NCBI GenBank assembly: GCA_963822705.1
Contig: CAWGIX010000010.1
Location: 186,001 to 250,000, forward strand
Direction: 5' to 3'
DNA length: 64,000 bases
Source of the DNA: CAVRQM01 sp963822705
GTDB taxonomy: Bacteria > Pseudomonadota > Alphaproteobacteria > Acetobacterales > Acetobacteraceae
Below the pieces are notes generated by a model, which made no database searches, was not told the origin of the DNA, and saw only the letters and a list, made by a program, of their open reading frames with translations. The position numbers and the translations under genes are program-made. Position 1 is the stretch's first letter, and each line of letters starts with the position of its first letter. Shown here one piece after another: positions 27,818 through 35,421 of the stretch.

Positions 27818-28738
27818 ATGGACGATACGCTGTACTCGGGACCGATCATCGATCCCCACATGCATCTTTGGGACCTGTCGCTGCGGCGCCATCGCTGGCT
27901 TGACCCGGACAACGCGAGCCGGGCGCCGCTGGGAGATCTGGGCCCGATCCGGCGCAACTATCTGCCTGGGGACTATCGCGCCAACTCCGCCGGCCAGAAC
28001 GTCGTGGCCACGGTGCATATCGAGGCCAGCTGGGACCCGGCGACGCCGCTGGACGAAACCCGCTGGCTGGAGACGCTGGACAAACCCGACGGCATAGCGA
28101 GCCGTTACGTCGCCGCCGTCGCGCTGGAAGATCCCGACGCCGAAGCAGTGATTGCCGCGCAGTGCGGTTTTGCCCGCGTCGTCGGCGTGCGCAGCAAGCT
28201 GAGCTGGCATGGCGATCCGGCCAAACGGTTTGCGGTGCGCGCGGACCTGATGCAGGAGGCGGGATGGCTGGCCGGCGTCCGTGCGCTCGGCCGCCACGGG
28301 CTGCACCTCGAAGTCATGCTGTACCCGCACCAGGCCGGGGATTTTGCGCGGGTTGCGGCCGCGTTCCCAAGCCAGGTTTTTATCGTCAACCACTGCGCCA
28401 GCCCGGTCGATCAGGACGCTGAAGGGATCGCCCGCTGGCTGCGTGCGCTGCACCGGCTGGGGGATGAGCCGAATGTTTCGCTCAAAATATCGAACGTCGG
28501 TGCCTACGTGCCCTTTCCGACGCGCGCTCAGGTACGCGAGGTCGTGCTGCGCTGCGTCGATGCGCTCGGCACGGCACGATGCATGTTCGCCAGCGACTAT
28601 CCGCCGGCACGGCTGCACACACCGTTCCCGGAGATTTTTGGCGCCTTCCGCGAGGCGGTGCGGCATTTTGCACCGGCCGAACAGGCCGCCCTGTTTCACG
28701 ACAACGCGGCGCGCTTTTATCGCCTGGACGATAAATGA
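27818..28738 (+). CDS. Amidohydrolase-2 family metal-dependent hydrolase
   Basis: A 306-residue TIM-barrel hydrolase of the lactonase/decarboxylase branch. The HxH metal motif is PIIDPHMHLWDLS; later conserved His residues are in LHLEVMLYPHQAG and IVNHCASPVD, and the catalytic Asp is in FASDYPPAR. Related enzymes open sugar lactones (fuconolactone, 2-pyrone-4,6-dicarboxylate). The start ATG 27818 lies 22 bp after the M20 gene, so the pair is likely one transcript. Substrate not determinable. Confidence 0.85.
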   Translation: MDDTLYSGPIIDPHMHLWDLSLRRHRWLDPDNASRAPLGDLGPIRRNYLPGDYRANSAGQNVVATVHIEASWDPATPLDETRWLETLDKPDGIASRYVAAVALEDPDAEAVIAAQCGFARVVGVRSKLSWHGDPAKRFAVRADLMQEAGWLAGVRALGRHGLHLEVMLYPHQAGDFARVAAAFPSQVFIVNHCASPVDQDAEGIARWLRALHRLGDEPNVSLKISNVGAYVPFPTRAQVREVVLRCVDALGTARCMFASDYPPARLHTPFPEIFGAFREAVRHFAPAEQAALFHDNAARFYRLDDK

Positions 28739-28807
28739 TGCCGTGTTCTCCGGGCCTGTCGGCACGCACCGGCTGCATCGCATCTGACCAAACTCGGGCG
28801 CAAAGGA

Positions 28808-28825
28808 CCCTCACCGGGGTGAGGG
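28808..28825. terminator. Short GC-rich hairpin after the amidohydrolase
   Basis: CCCTCAC and GTGAGGG flank a CGGG tetraloop 70 bp downstream of the stop at 28738. It could end transcription, but a G run rather than a T run follows. The rest of the 28739-28945 gap shows nothing else I can support. Confidence 0.35.
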
Positions 28826-28945
28826 CGGGGGGGCACAGGTAAGCATCCGCTCATATGGCAGCGGGTAGCCTGAGCAAGGCGGACTAACCTGTAGGTAAAG
28901 TATCACTTGACACACCCGGCGCTTCGTGCGACAGTGCGGGCCGCG

Positions 28946-29637
28946 ATGTCCGAATCCTCCCGCCCCAAACACATACCCAGCACCGCCTGGCGGTTCGCCG
29001 CCATCATCCGCGACCTGTCCTGGGCGGCGGCGGTGCGGATGCGCGCCGACCCGGCGGCGGTGCCGAAGCTGAGCCTGCTGCAAGCCTGGCTGCACAACAC
29101 CATCAGGAGGTTCGTGGCCTTGGCGCAGCGGGCCAAGGCGGGTCCGCTGCCGCCGCCTCGCCCCGCGCTCCCAGATCAGCCCCGGGGCCGGCTCCCGAGC
29201 CAACTCCCCACCCGCCCCGGCCGCGCCAGCCCGAGATGCCGCGGCAGTTCCTCTGGGTGGTGCGATTGCTGGGGGTGGAGGCGACGGGCTGTGCCAACCA
29301 GCTCGACTATCTGCTGAAAGACCCCGAGATGCAGGCCCTGCTCCGGGACGCGCCGCAGGTTGGGCGGATCCTGCGGCCGCTGTATCGGAGGCTGGGACGA
29401 AAGCCCGACCCCGCCCTGTTGCCGCCGCCGCCGCCCCGGCCGCCCCGGGTCAGGCCGCCCCCTCCCGAACCGGACCCCACCGCACCGGTCCCGACCGAGC
29501 CGGCCGAAAAGCCGATGCGCAAGCGTCCGCTCCGCACCGAGGCGCGCACGCGAAAACCGAAGTGGACCTACCCCGGCACGGAGTGGAGGAAGTGGGGCGG
29601 TTTCTGGTTTCCCGGGCCGATCCGAAAACCTACCTGA
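28946..29637 (+). CDS. Unknown Arg/Pro-rich protein (one probable frameshift)
   Basis: I do not recognise this gene. The N-terminal half (MSESSRPKHIPSTAWRFAAI, then LSLLQAWLHNTIRRFVALAQ) is helical and basic. The C-terminal half, in the frame starting before 29236, reads MPRQFLWVVRLLGVEATGCA and MQALLRDAPQVGRILRPLYR. It continues into a PPPPPRPPRVRPPPP run, a basic RKRPLRTEARTRKPKW block and an aromatic tail EWRKWGGFWFPGP. Single-base loss between about 29160 and 29235, a C/G-rich stretch, joins the halves to about 230 residues. Both halves have the same composition and one continuous theme, so I treat them as one gene. No signal or membrane segment is evident. Positive charge suggests nucleic-acid binding, but that is a guess. 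Confidence 0.5.
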
Positions 29638-29699
29638 CTGGGCCGCCTGCCCACGCACGCCTATAGCGTTTCGATTACGATACGGTCATAGCGGCCAGT

Positions 29700-30362
29700 C
29701 TAGCTGTAGCGCTCCTCCAGCCAGGGATCGGCGTTGTTGTGGTATCCGTTGCGCTCCCAAAAGCCCGGCCGGTCGGTCCCGGACAATTCGATTCGGCTCA
29801 GCCATTTGGGTGATTTCCAAAGATACAGCCGGGGAATTATCAGCCGCGCCGGGCCGCCATGGGCGCGCTCGATCGGCTTGCCTTCCCATTGATAGACCAG
29901 CATCACGTCCGGCTCGGCGAACTGGCTCAACCGCACGTTGGTCGTGTAGCCGTCCCGTGCGTGCAGGATGACGTGTTGCGCCTCCGGCCGCGGCCCCACC
30001 AAATCCAATAGCGTGCTCGCGGCCACGCCTTTCCAGTGGTTGTCGTATCGCGACCATTGGGTAACGCAGTGCATATCGGACACGCCGTCCGCTTGCGGCA
30101 GCGCCAGCAGCTCGGCGAAGGTGAGATGGCGCGGCCTGTCCACCGCGCCGTCGATATCGAGGTAGTATGTTTCGGCTGTGATGCCTGGCTGCTGGCCCAA
30201 ATCCAGCACCGGCCAATCGCGCGTCAACCGCTGGCCCGGCGGCAGGCGGTCGTGCTCGGGGTCGCCGTGGGTGCCGGTCAGCAGGCGGCCGTCACGCGCC
30301 CAGCGCTGTTTGCTCTTTACCAGCTTCGAATTGGCGTCGGGCTCTTCGGGAACGTCGGTCAC
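29700..30362 (-). CDS. Sulfite-oxidase-like molybdopterin oxidoreductase (cytosolic type)
   Basis: A 220-residue single-domain molybdopterin-binding protein of the YedY/sulfite-oxidase fold. The Mo-ligand Cys is in SDMHCVTQWSRYDNHWKGV, followed by QHVILHARDGYTTNVRLSQF and GGPARLIIPRLYLWKSPKWL, which bind the pterin. No twin-arginine signal is present, so it belongs to the short cytosolic subgroup rather than exported MsrP. I chose GTG 30360-30362, which gives the family's usual length; upstream residues are unrelated. Electron donor and substrate unknown. It follows pcaDC by 64 bp in the same direction. Confidence 0.82.
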   Translation of the reverse strand: MTDVPEEPDANSKLVKSKQRWARDGRLLTGTHGDPEHDRLPPGQRLTRDWPVLDLGQQPGITAETYYLDIDGAVDRPRHLTFAELLALPQADGVSDMHCVTQWSRYDNHWKGVAASTLLDLVGPRPEAQHVILHARDGYTTNVRLSQFAEPDVMLVYQWEGKPIERAHGGPARLIIPRLYLWKSPKWLSRIELSGTDRPGFWERNGYHNNADPWLEERYS

Positions 30363-30426
30363 GACGGCGCTTTCCTTGCTGCAAGGCGATATAGGCAGAT
30401 GCCGCTGCACCACCGAGCCAAGGGCG

Positions 30427-31608
30427 TCAACCCTGGTCCAGTTCGTCCCCCAGCTCGTCGCGCGTCCAGCGGAACGCGGCATTCGCGGCGGGCACGCCGG
30501 CATAGACGGCGCACTGAATCAGCAACGCCCGCAATTCGGGCAGCGCAACGCCGTTGCGCAGGGCCGGCCGGATGTGCAGCCGAAATTCTTCCTCGCGTCC
30601 CAGCGCCACCATCAGCGCCAGCGTGACCATCGAGCGCGTCTTCCAGGGGATGGTGGCGTCGCCCCAAACCTCGCCCCAGGCGGTGCGCGTAATGAAATCC
30701 TGCCAAAGTTTCCCGAAACTGCCGGCGTTGGCCAGGGAGCGCTGCACGTGCTCCACACCCAGCACGGCTTTGCGGTTGGCCAATCCGGCTGCGAAACTGG
30801 CGCCGCCGGGCGACACGGCCGGGGCGTCGCCAAGCCCGCCCAAAAACGCCGCCAGATAGCGGTTGACCAGATCGGCCCGTTCCACGGCCAGAATGTGGGC
30901 GGCGCGCGGCAGCACGACCAGTTCCGCGTCGGCAATGCGAGTGCGCAGATCCTCGCCCATGGCGGGCGGGGTGGCCCTGTCGTCGGCGCCGGCGATGACG
31001 AGGGCGGGGGCGGTGATGGCGGCGGCGCTGGCGCGCAAATCCATGGCACCGATCGCGCCGCAGCAGACGGCATAGCCGCGCGGATCGGTGCGGAGGAATT
31101 GCTCCCGCAACGCCGCCACGGCCGCCGGCGAGGACCGACAAAACTCCGGCGTGAACCAGCGCGCCATCACGGCATCCACGATCGCGCCCATGCCTTTCGC
31201 ACGCACCAGCGCGGCCCGCTCCTCCCAGTCTCCTGGCAGGTGGGCGGAGGTGGCCATCAGCACCAGGCCACGCACTCGGTCCGGCCGCCGCGCCGCCAGC
31301 GCCTGGGCGATCATGCCGCCCAGAGACAGGCCGACGACATGGGCGCGCTCGATCTCCAACGCATCCAGCAGCCCGGCCAGATCGTCGGCAAGATTCTCGA
31401 TCGTTGCGGGCTCGTCCACCACGGGAGAGCGGCCGTGGCCGCGCGTGTCGTAGCGCAGCACCCGGTAGCGGTCCGCAAAAAACCGCGCCTGGGCGTCCCA
31501 CACCTCAAGCGTCGTGCCGATGGCGTTGCAGAACACGACCACCGGCGCGTCCGCCGGGCCGGTGAGATCGTAGAACAATTTTGACCCGTTGGCATCGACC
31601 AGCGGCAT
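30427..31608 (-). CDS. pcaDC: Fused 3-oxoadipate enol-lactonase / 4-carboxymuconolactone decarboxylase
   Basis: A 393-residue bifunctional enzyme of the protocatechuate branch of the beta-ketoadipate pathway (called PcaDC or PcaL). Residues 1 to about 255 are an alpha/beta hydrolase: nucleophile Ser in VVGLSLGGMIAQ, Asp in VIAGADDRATPP, His in LPRAAHILAVE. Residues from about 270 on are the decarboxylase: RKAVLGVEHVQRSLANAG, GDATIPWKTRSMVTLALMVA, PELRALLIQCAVYAGVPAAN. It makes beta-ketoadipate in two steps. Start ATG 31606-31608 lies 4 bp after pcaB. The frame is open throughout, so the fusion is real. Confidence 0.93.
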   Translation of the reverse strand: MPLVDANGSKLFYDLTGPADAPVVVFCNAIGTTLEVWDAQARFFADRYRVLRYDTRGHGRSPVVDEPATIENLADDLAGLLDALEIERAHVVGLSLGGMIAQALAARRPDRVRGLVLMATSAHLPGDWEERAALVRAKGMGAIVDAVMARWFTPEFCRSSPAAVAALREQFLRTDPRGYAVCCGAIGAMDLRASAAAITAPALVIAGADDRATPPAMGEDLRTRIADAELVVLPRAAHILAVERADLVNRYLAAFLGGLGDAPAVSPGGASFAAGLANRKAVLGVEHVQRSLANAGSFGKLWQDFITRTAWGEVWGDATIPWKTRSMVTLALMVALGREEEFRLHIRPALRNGVALPELRALLIQCAVYAGVPAANAAFRWTRDELGDELDQG

Positions 31609-31612
31609 GGGA

Positions 31613-32978
31613 TCAGCCCGCCTGCAGCATGCTTCGCACCCGCCCGGCGTCCGCGACGGCCCGATCCACCCAAATACCGGCAGCAGCAATGGCAGCAGTC
31701 AGATCGAAGGCGGGAGCCATGTCCACCCCCGACTCCCGCGTCGCCGGATCGCGCTCCAGCACCGCTTGCAGAGGCGCACCACTGCGCCGCACCTCGCTCG
31801 CCGCCTGCTCGACTACCTGGTGTGCGGCCTCGCGCCCCAGCTTGGCCCCTAGGCGCGCCGCGGCTGCATCCGCGAACAGCAGCCCGTTCGTGGCATCAAG
31901 ATTCTGGCGCATGCGGGCGGGGTCCACCTCCAGCCCCTCCGCCAGGATCCGCGCCTCCCGCAACGCGCCCGAGGCCAGCCCGAACAGGCTCGGCAGAGCG
32001 TGCCATTCGGCGTGCCACAGGCCGACCGGCCGCTCATGGGCCGCCGCCATCGCGTTCAGCAGCGTGGCCACGAAACCCGGTGCTGCGGCGTGCGCGGCCA
32101 GCATCACGGTGCACGACACCGGGTTGCGCTTGTGCGGCATTGACGAGGAGCCGCCGCGGCCCGGCGAAAAGGGCTCCGCTGCCTCGGCGATTTCGGTGGA
32201 GGCGAGAGAGGCGATGTCGGTCGCCATCTTGGCCAGCGCTCCGATCAGTTGCGCGAGCCAGCACCCGGCCTCCGCCATGCGCCCGCGCCGTGCGTGCCAG
32301 GCGATCGGCACGCTGCCCAGGCCGAGTGTCCTGGCAAAACCGTCCAGCACGGCCGGCCCATGCTCCCCGAGTGCTGCCAGCGTGCCGACCGGCCCGCCGA
32401 GGGATGCGACCAGCAACCGCGTCCGCAACGCCGGCAAGACCTCCGCCGCCTCCGCCACCCCGGCCAGCCACACCGCGGCTTTGAAGCCAAACGTCAGCGG
32501 CGCCGCGTGCTGCCCATAGGTGCGGCCGACGCAAGGCGTGTCCCGGTGCTTTTGGGCCAGGCCCGAAAGTCCCTCGATAATCGCCACAAGATCGGCCGAC
32601 ACCAGGGCCAGCGCATCCCGCAGTTGCAGCACGAGGGCGGTGTCCAAAATATCCTGCGTGGTGGCCCCCTTGTGGAACGCGGCCTCCAACGCCGGTGGCA
32701 GGCGGGCCTGCACGGCTTTGACGAACGGGATGGTCGGCACGCCCGCAATCGCCGTCAGCCGGCCGATCGCGACTGCGTCCAGGCTGGTCGGCGAGAATCG
32801 CCTCGATGGCCTCGGCCAGCCCAGCCGGCGCGAGCCCCAGCTTCGCCTCCGCCCGCGCCAGCGCCGCCTCGACGGCCAGCATCGCGCGCAGGCGGGCCTC
32901 ATCCGAAAAACAGCCCCGCATCGCGTCGGTCGCGAACAGTTTTCCGGTCAGCTCCGAATCGAGCGCGGAAAACGCCAT
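31613..32978 (-). CDS. pcaB: 3-carboxy-cis,cis-muconate cycloisomerase (one frameshift)
   Basis: Fumarase/adenylosuccinate-lyase superfamily protein, 454 residues after removing one base. Family signatures are GATTQDILDTALVLQLRDAL and the catalytic loop GGSSSMPHKRNPVSCTVM. The N-terminus MAFSALDSELTGKLFATDAM matches PcaB starts. A surplus base near 32787-32795 shifts the frame between EAIEAILAD and SLDAVAIGRL. The start overlaps the BKACE stop by one base (TAATG) and pcaDC follows 4 bp downstream, a tight operon. It converts 3-carboxymuconate to 4-carboxymuconolactone. Confidence 0.9.
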
Positions 32979-33809
32979 TACGCTGCGGCAAGCCCCAGAG
33001 CCTCGCGAGCCTCCGCGGGCGTCGCCGGCCTGCGTCCGTGGCGAGAAATGGCCTCGGCGGCCAGCTGCACGAGTTCCGCGTTGCTCGCCGCGAGGCGGTC
33101 TCTGCTGACGCGAACATTGTCCTCCAGCCCGGTGCGCACCCCGTCGCCGCCGCGCGCCAGCACCCACTCCATGACCCGCGCCTGGTTCGCGACCGATGCC
33201 CGCCGCCGTCCAGGTGGCGTGCGGCAGCACGCGGCGCAGCTCGCCCAGCATCAGGTCGAGCACGTGCTCGTCGGCCGGCAGGGCGTTCTTCACCCCCATG
33301 ACGATCTGCACGTGCGGCCGCTCGTCCATCAGCCCCGCCTCGATCAGCCGTCTGGCTCCATGCAGGTGGCTCAGGTCGAAAATCTCGATTTCCGGGCGAA
33401 CGCCGTTGGCCTGCATTTTCGTGGCCAGCTCCGTCACCAGTGCCGCGGAATTCTCGTAGACGATGGTGGGGAAATTGACCGAGCCGGTGGAGAGCGACGC
33501 CATGTCGGGCCGCAGCTCCAGGGCGTTGCCCCGCGCGGCAGGGTCGCGGCCACGGCCGCCGGTGGAGAACTGCACGATCATGCCGGGGCAGTGGCGGCGG
33601 ACGCCCTCTTGCACCTGCGCGAACAGGGCGGGGTCGCTGGAGGGGCTTTCGTCGGGATTGCGGACATGGATATGCACCAGCGACGCGCCGGCTTCATAAG
33701 CCTGGTGCGTGCTCTCCACCTGCTCGGTTGGAGTCACGGGGACCGCCGGGTTGTCCCTCTTGCGCGGCACCGAGCCGGTGATGGCGACGGCGATGACAAC
33801 CGGTTTCAT
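32978..33809 (-). CDS. Beta-keto acid cleavage enzyme (BKACE, DUF849; one frameshift)
   Basis: Zinc-dependent TIM-barrel enzyme, 276 residues after correcting one surplus base near 33197-33203 (GIGR joined to NQARVMEWVLARGGDG). The metal HxH is in ASLVHIHVRNPDESPSSD; MIVQFSTGG and EIEIFDLSHLHGARRL are family blocks. A GGGAGGG site precedes ATG 33807-33809. The family converts a beta-keto acid plus acetyl-CoA to acetoacetate plus a new acyl-CoA. As first gene of an operon with pcaB and pcaDC, its likely substrate is beta-ketoadipate, which would yield succinyl-CoA. That substrate is inferred from context. Confidence 0.88.
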
Positions 33810-33873
33810 GACACCCTCCCCTTCATCCACTTACAGTCGGCGCGCGTGGCGACAAGCGGAGGATTGCAAAACC

Positions 33874-34605
33874 ATGTCCGACAGCGCGGACCTGCCTTAC
33901 CGCCCTTTCGCCGCGGGCACTCAGCCGCCGCTCGACGCGCCCGCCTATCGCAGCACCGCCAAGCGCCACCCGAACGCCCCTTTGGTGCGATTGCCGGGAG
34001 GACATACCGCGACCGAACTTTTGGCCCCGCGCTTCACGCGGGAACGCTATCCCCCGGTCGTCGACCTCGCGACCACCGCCGGCGGTCAGGCGCTGGGCGA
34101 GCGCATCATCGTGGCCGGGCGGGTCATCGACGAGGCCGGCCGGCCGGTGCCGGATGTGATGATCGAGATCTGGCAGGCCAATGCCGCCGGCCGCTACGAC
34201 CACGATCGCGACCGGCACGACGCGCCGCTCGACCCGTCGTTCCACGGCAGCGGCCGCGTGTTCAGCGACGCCGATGGCCGCTATCGCTTCACCACCATCA
34301 AGCCGGGCGCATACCCTTGGCGCAACCACCACAACGCCTGGCGGCCGAACCACATCCACTACAGCCTGTTCGGGGCCGGGTTCGCCCAGCGGCTGGTCAC
34401 ACAGATGTATTTTCCCGGCGATCCGCTGCTGCCGCTGGACCCGATCTTCAACGCCACGCCCGATCCCGCGGCCCGTGACCGCCTGATAGCGGCATTCGAT
34501 TTGGAAGTGACGCAGCCTGAATGGGCACTGGGCTACCGTTTTGATTTCGTGCTCCGCGGCCGTGCGGAAACACCATTTGAAGCCGCCCCGGGGAATGCAC
34601 CATGA
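33874..34605 (+). CDS. pcaH: Protocatechuate 3,4-dioxygenase beta subunit
   Basis: A 243-residue intradiol dioxygenase subunit carrying the non-haem Fe(III). Ligand tyrosines are in GRYDHDRDRHD and AYPWRNHHN, and the His pair is in WRPNHIHYSLFG, with the Tyr-to-His spacing (13 residues) of characterised PcaH. ATG 33874 has GGAGG upstream; a longer in-frame start would overlap the divergent operon. Together with PcaG it cleaves protocatechuate to 3-carboxymuconate. It is divergent from the BKACE-pcaB-pcaDC operon across 64 bp, so one regulator probably controls both, but no pcaQ-type regulator is in the window. Confidence 0.94.
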   Translation: MSDSADLPYRPFAAGTQPPLDAPAYRSTAKRHPNAPLVRLPGGHTATELLAPRFTRERYPPVVDLATTAGGQALGERIIVAGRVIDEAGRPVPDVMIEIWQANAAGRYDHDRDRHDAPLDPSFHGSGRVFSDADGRYRFTTIKPGAYPWRNHHNAWRPNHIHYSLFGAGFAQRLVTQMYFPGDPLLPLDPIFNATPDPAARDRLIAAFDLEVTQPEWALGYRFDFVLRGRAETPFEAAPGNAP

Positions 34606-35138
34606 TTCCCGCCACCGCCAGCCAGACCATCGGCCCGTATTGGCATCTGCTGGAGGACCCGTCCTGGGCCGACCTGACCCGGTTTGGCGCGCAGGGCGAA
34701 CGCATCATTCTGCTCGGCACCGTTTCGGACGGCGATGGGCTGCCCGTCTCGGACGCTTGCATCGAACTGTGGCAGCCGAGCCCGCCCGCTGGCCCCGACG
34801 GGGACGGGTTCGGCCGGGCGGCGACGGACGTGGAGGGCAATTTTCGTTTTGTCACCCTGAAACCCGGGCCGGTTCCCGGCGCGCCGCACAGCAACCTGTT
34901 GCAGGCGCCGCATGTGGCGCTGACGCTGTTCGCCCGCGGCCTGCTGATCCACCTGCACACGCGGGCATACTTCGACGGCGACGCGCTCAACAAATCCGAT
35001 CCGTTGCTCGTTTCGCTGGCACCGGAGCGCCGCGCCACGCTCCTCGCCCGCGCGGTCGGCCAGCGTGACGGAGTTCTGGCCTGGCGCCTGGACATTCGGC
35101 TGCAGGGCGAGGACGAAACCGTGTTTCTGGACATCTGA
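34602..35138 (+). CDS. pcaG: Protocatechuate 3,4-dioxygenase alpha subunit
   Basis: A 178-residue intradiol dioxygenase-fold subunit without the iron ligands, as expected for PcaG. Family blocks are TASQTIGPYWHLL, DACIELWQPSPP, APHVALTLFARGLLIHLHTR and ETVFLDI at the C-terminus. Its ATG overlaps the pcaH stop (ATGA), giving coupled synthesis of the two subunits. Confidence 0.93.
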   Translation: MIPATASQTIGPYWHLLEDPSWADLTRFGAQGERIILLGTVSDGDGLPVSDACIELWQPSPPAGPDGDGFGRAATDVEGNFRFVTLKPGPVPGAPHSNLLQAPHVALTLFARGLLIHLHTRAYFDGDALNKSDPLLVSLAPERRATLLARAVGQRDGVLAWRLDIRLQGEDETVFLDI

Positions 35139-35154
35139 CGCAAGGACCGGCACG

Positions 35155-35421
35155 TCACTCCGCGTCTGCGATTGCCTGTCGGCCCCGTGGCGTCAGTTGC
35201 AAGTGCCAATGACATTGCAGGGCCCCGGGTAACAGGCGGACCGGTTCGTAGACCAGCCCCGCCGCCACTGCGTCCTGCACGGAACCGGCGATCATTGCGA
35301 GAGACACGTCGGGACCCAGGCGATCCCCCAAAATGTCCAGCCCCGCTTCCATGGTGTCGGCGATGATGGCTCCCTCGAGGAGCGTTCGCAGCAAAGCATC
35401 CCGCAGCCCGGGGTCGATCAC
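35155..35421 (-). CDS. 88-residue protein coupled to the oxoprolinase gene, function unknown
   Basis: Starts at GTG 35419-35421, overlapping the oxoprolinase stop (GTGA), which argues for real translation. It is mostly helical (DALLRTLLEGAIIADTMEAG, VSLAMIAGSVQDAVAAGLVY) with a C-terminal LPGALQCHWHLQLTPRGRQA that resembles a small winged-helix tail. There is no signal peptide. I know no family for it. By position it could be a small subunit or activator of the fused oxoprolinase. It converges on pcaG with 16 bp between. Confidence 0.6.
   Translation of the reverse strand: MIDPGLRDALLRTLLEGAIIADTMEAGLDILGDRLGPDVSLAMIAGSVQDAVAAGLVYEPVRLLPGALQCHWHLQLTPRGRQAIADAE

Noticed and set aside
28907..28945. 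TTGACA at 28907-28912 as a -35 promoter element for the unknown Arg/Pro-rich gene
   Set aside because: No plausible -10 hexamer lies at suitable spacing before the start codon.
32520..34478. A 652-codon plus-strand open frame over the pca region
   Set aside because: It is antisense to pcaB and BKACE and out of frame with pcaH; no domain is visible.
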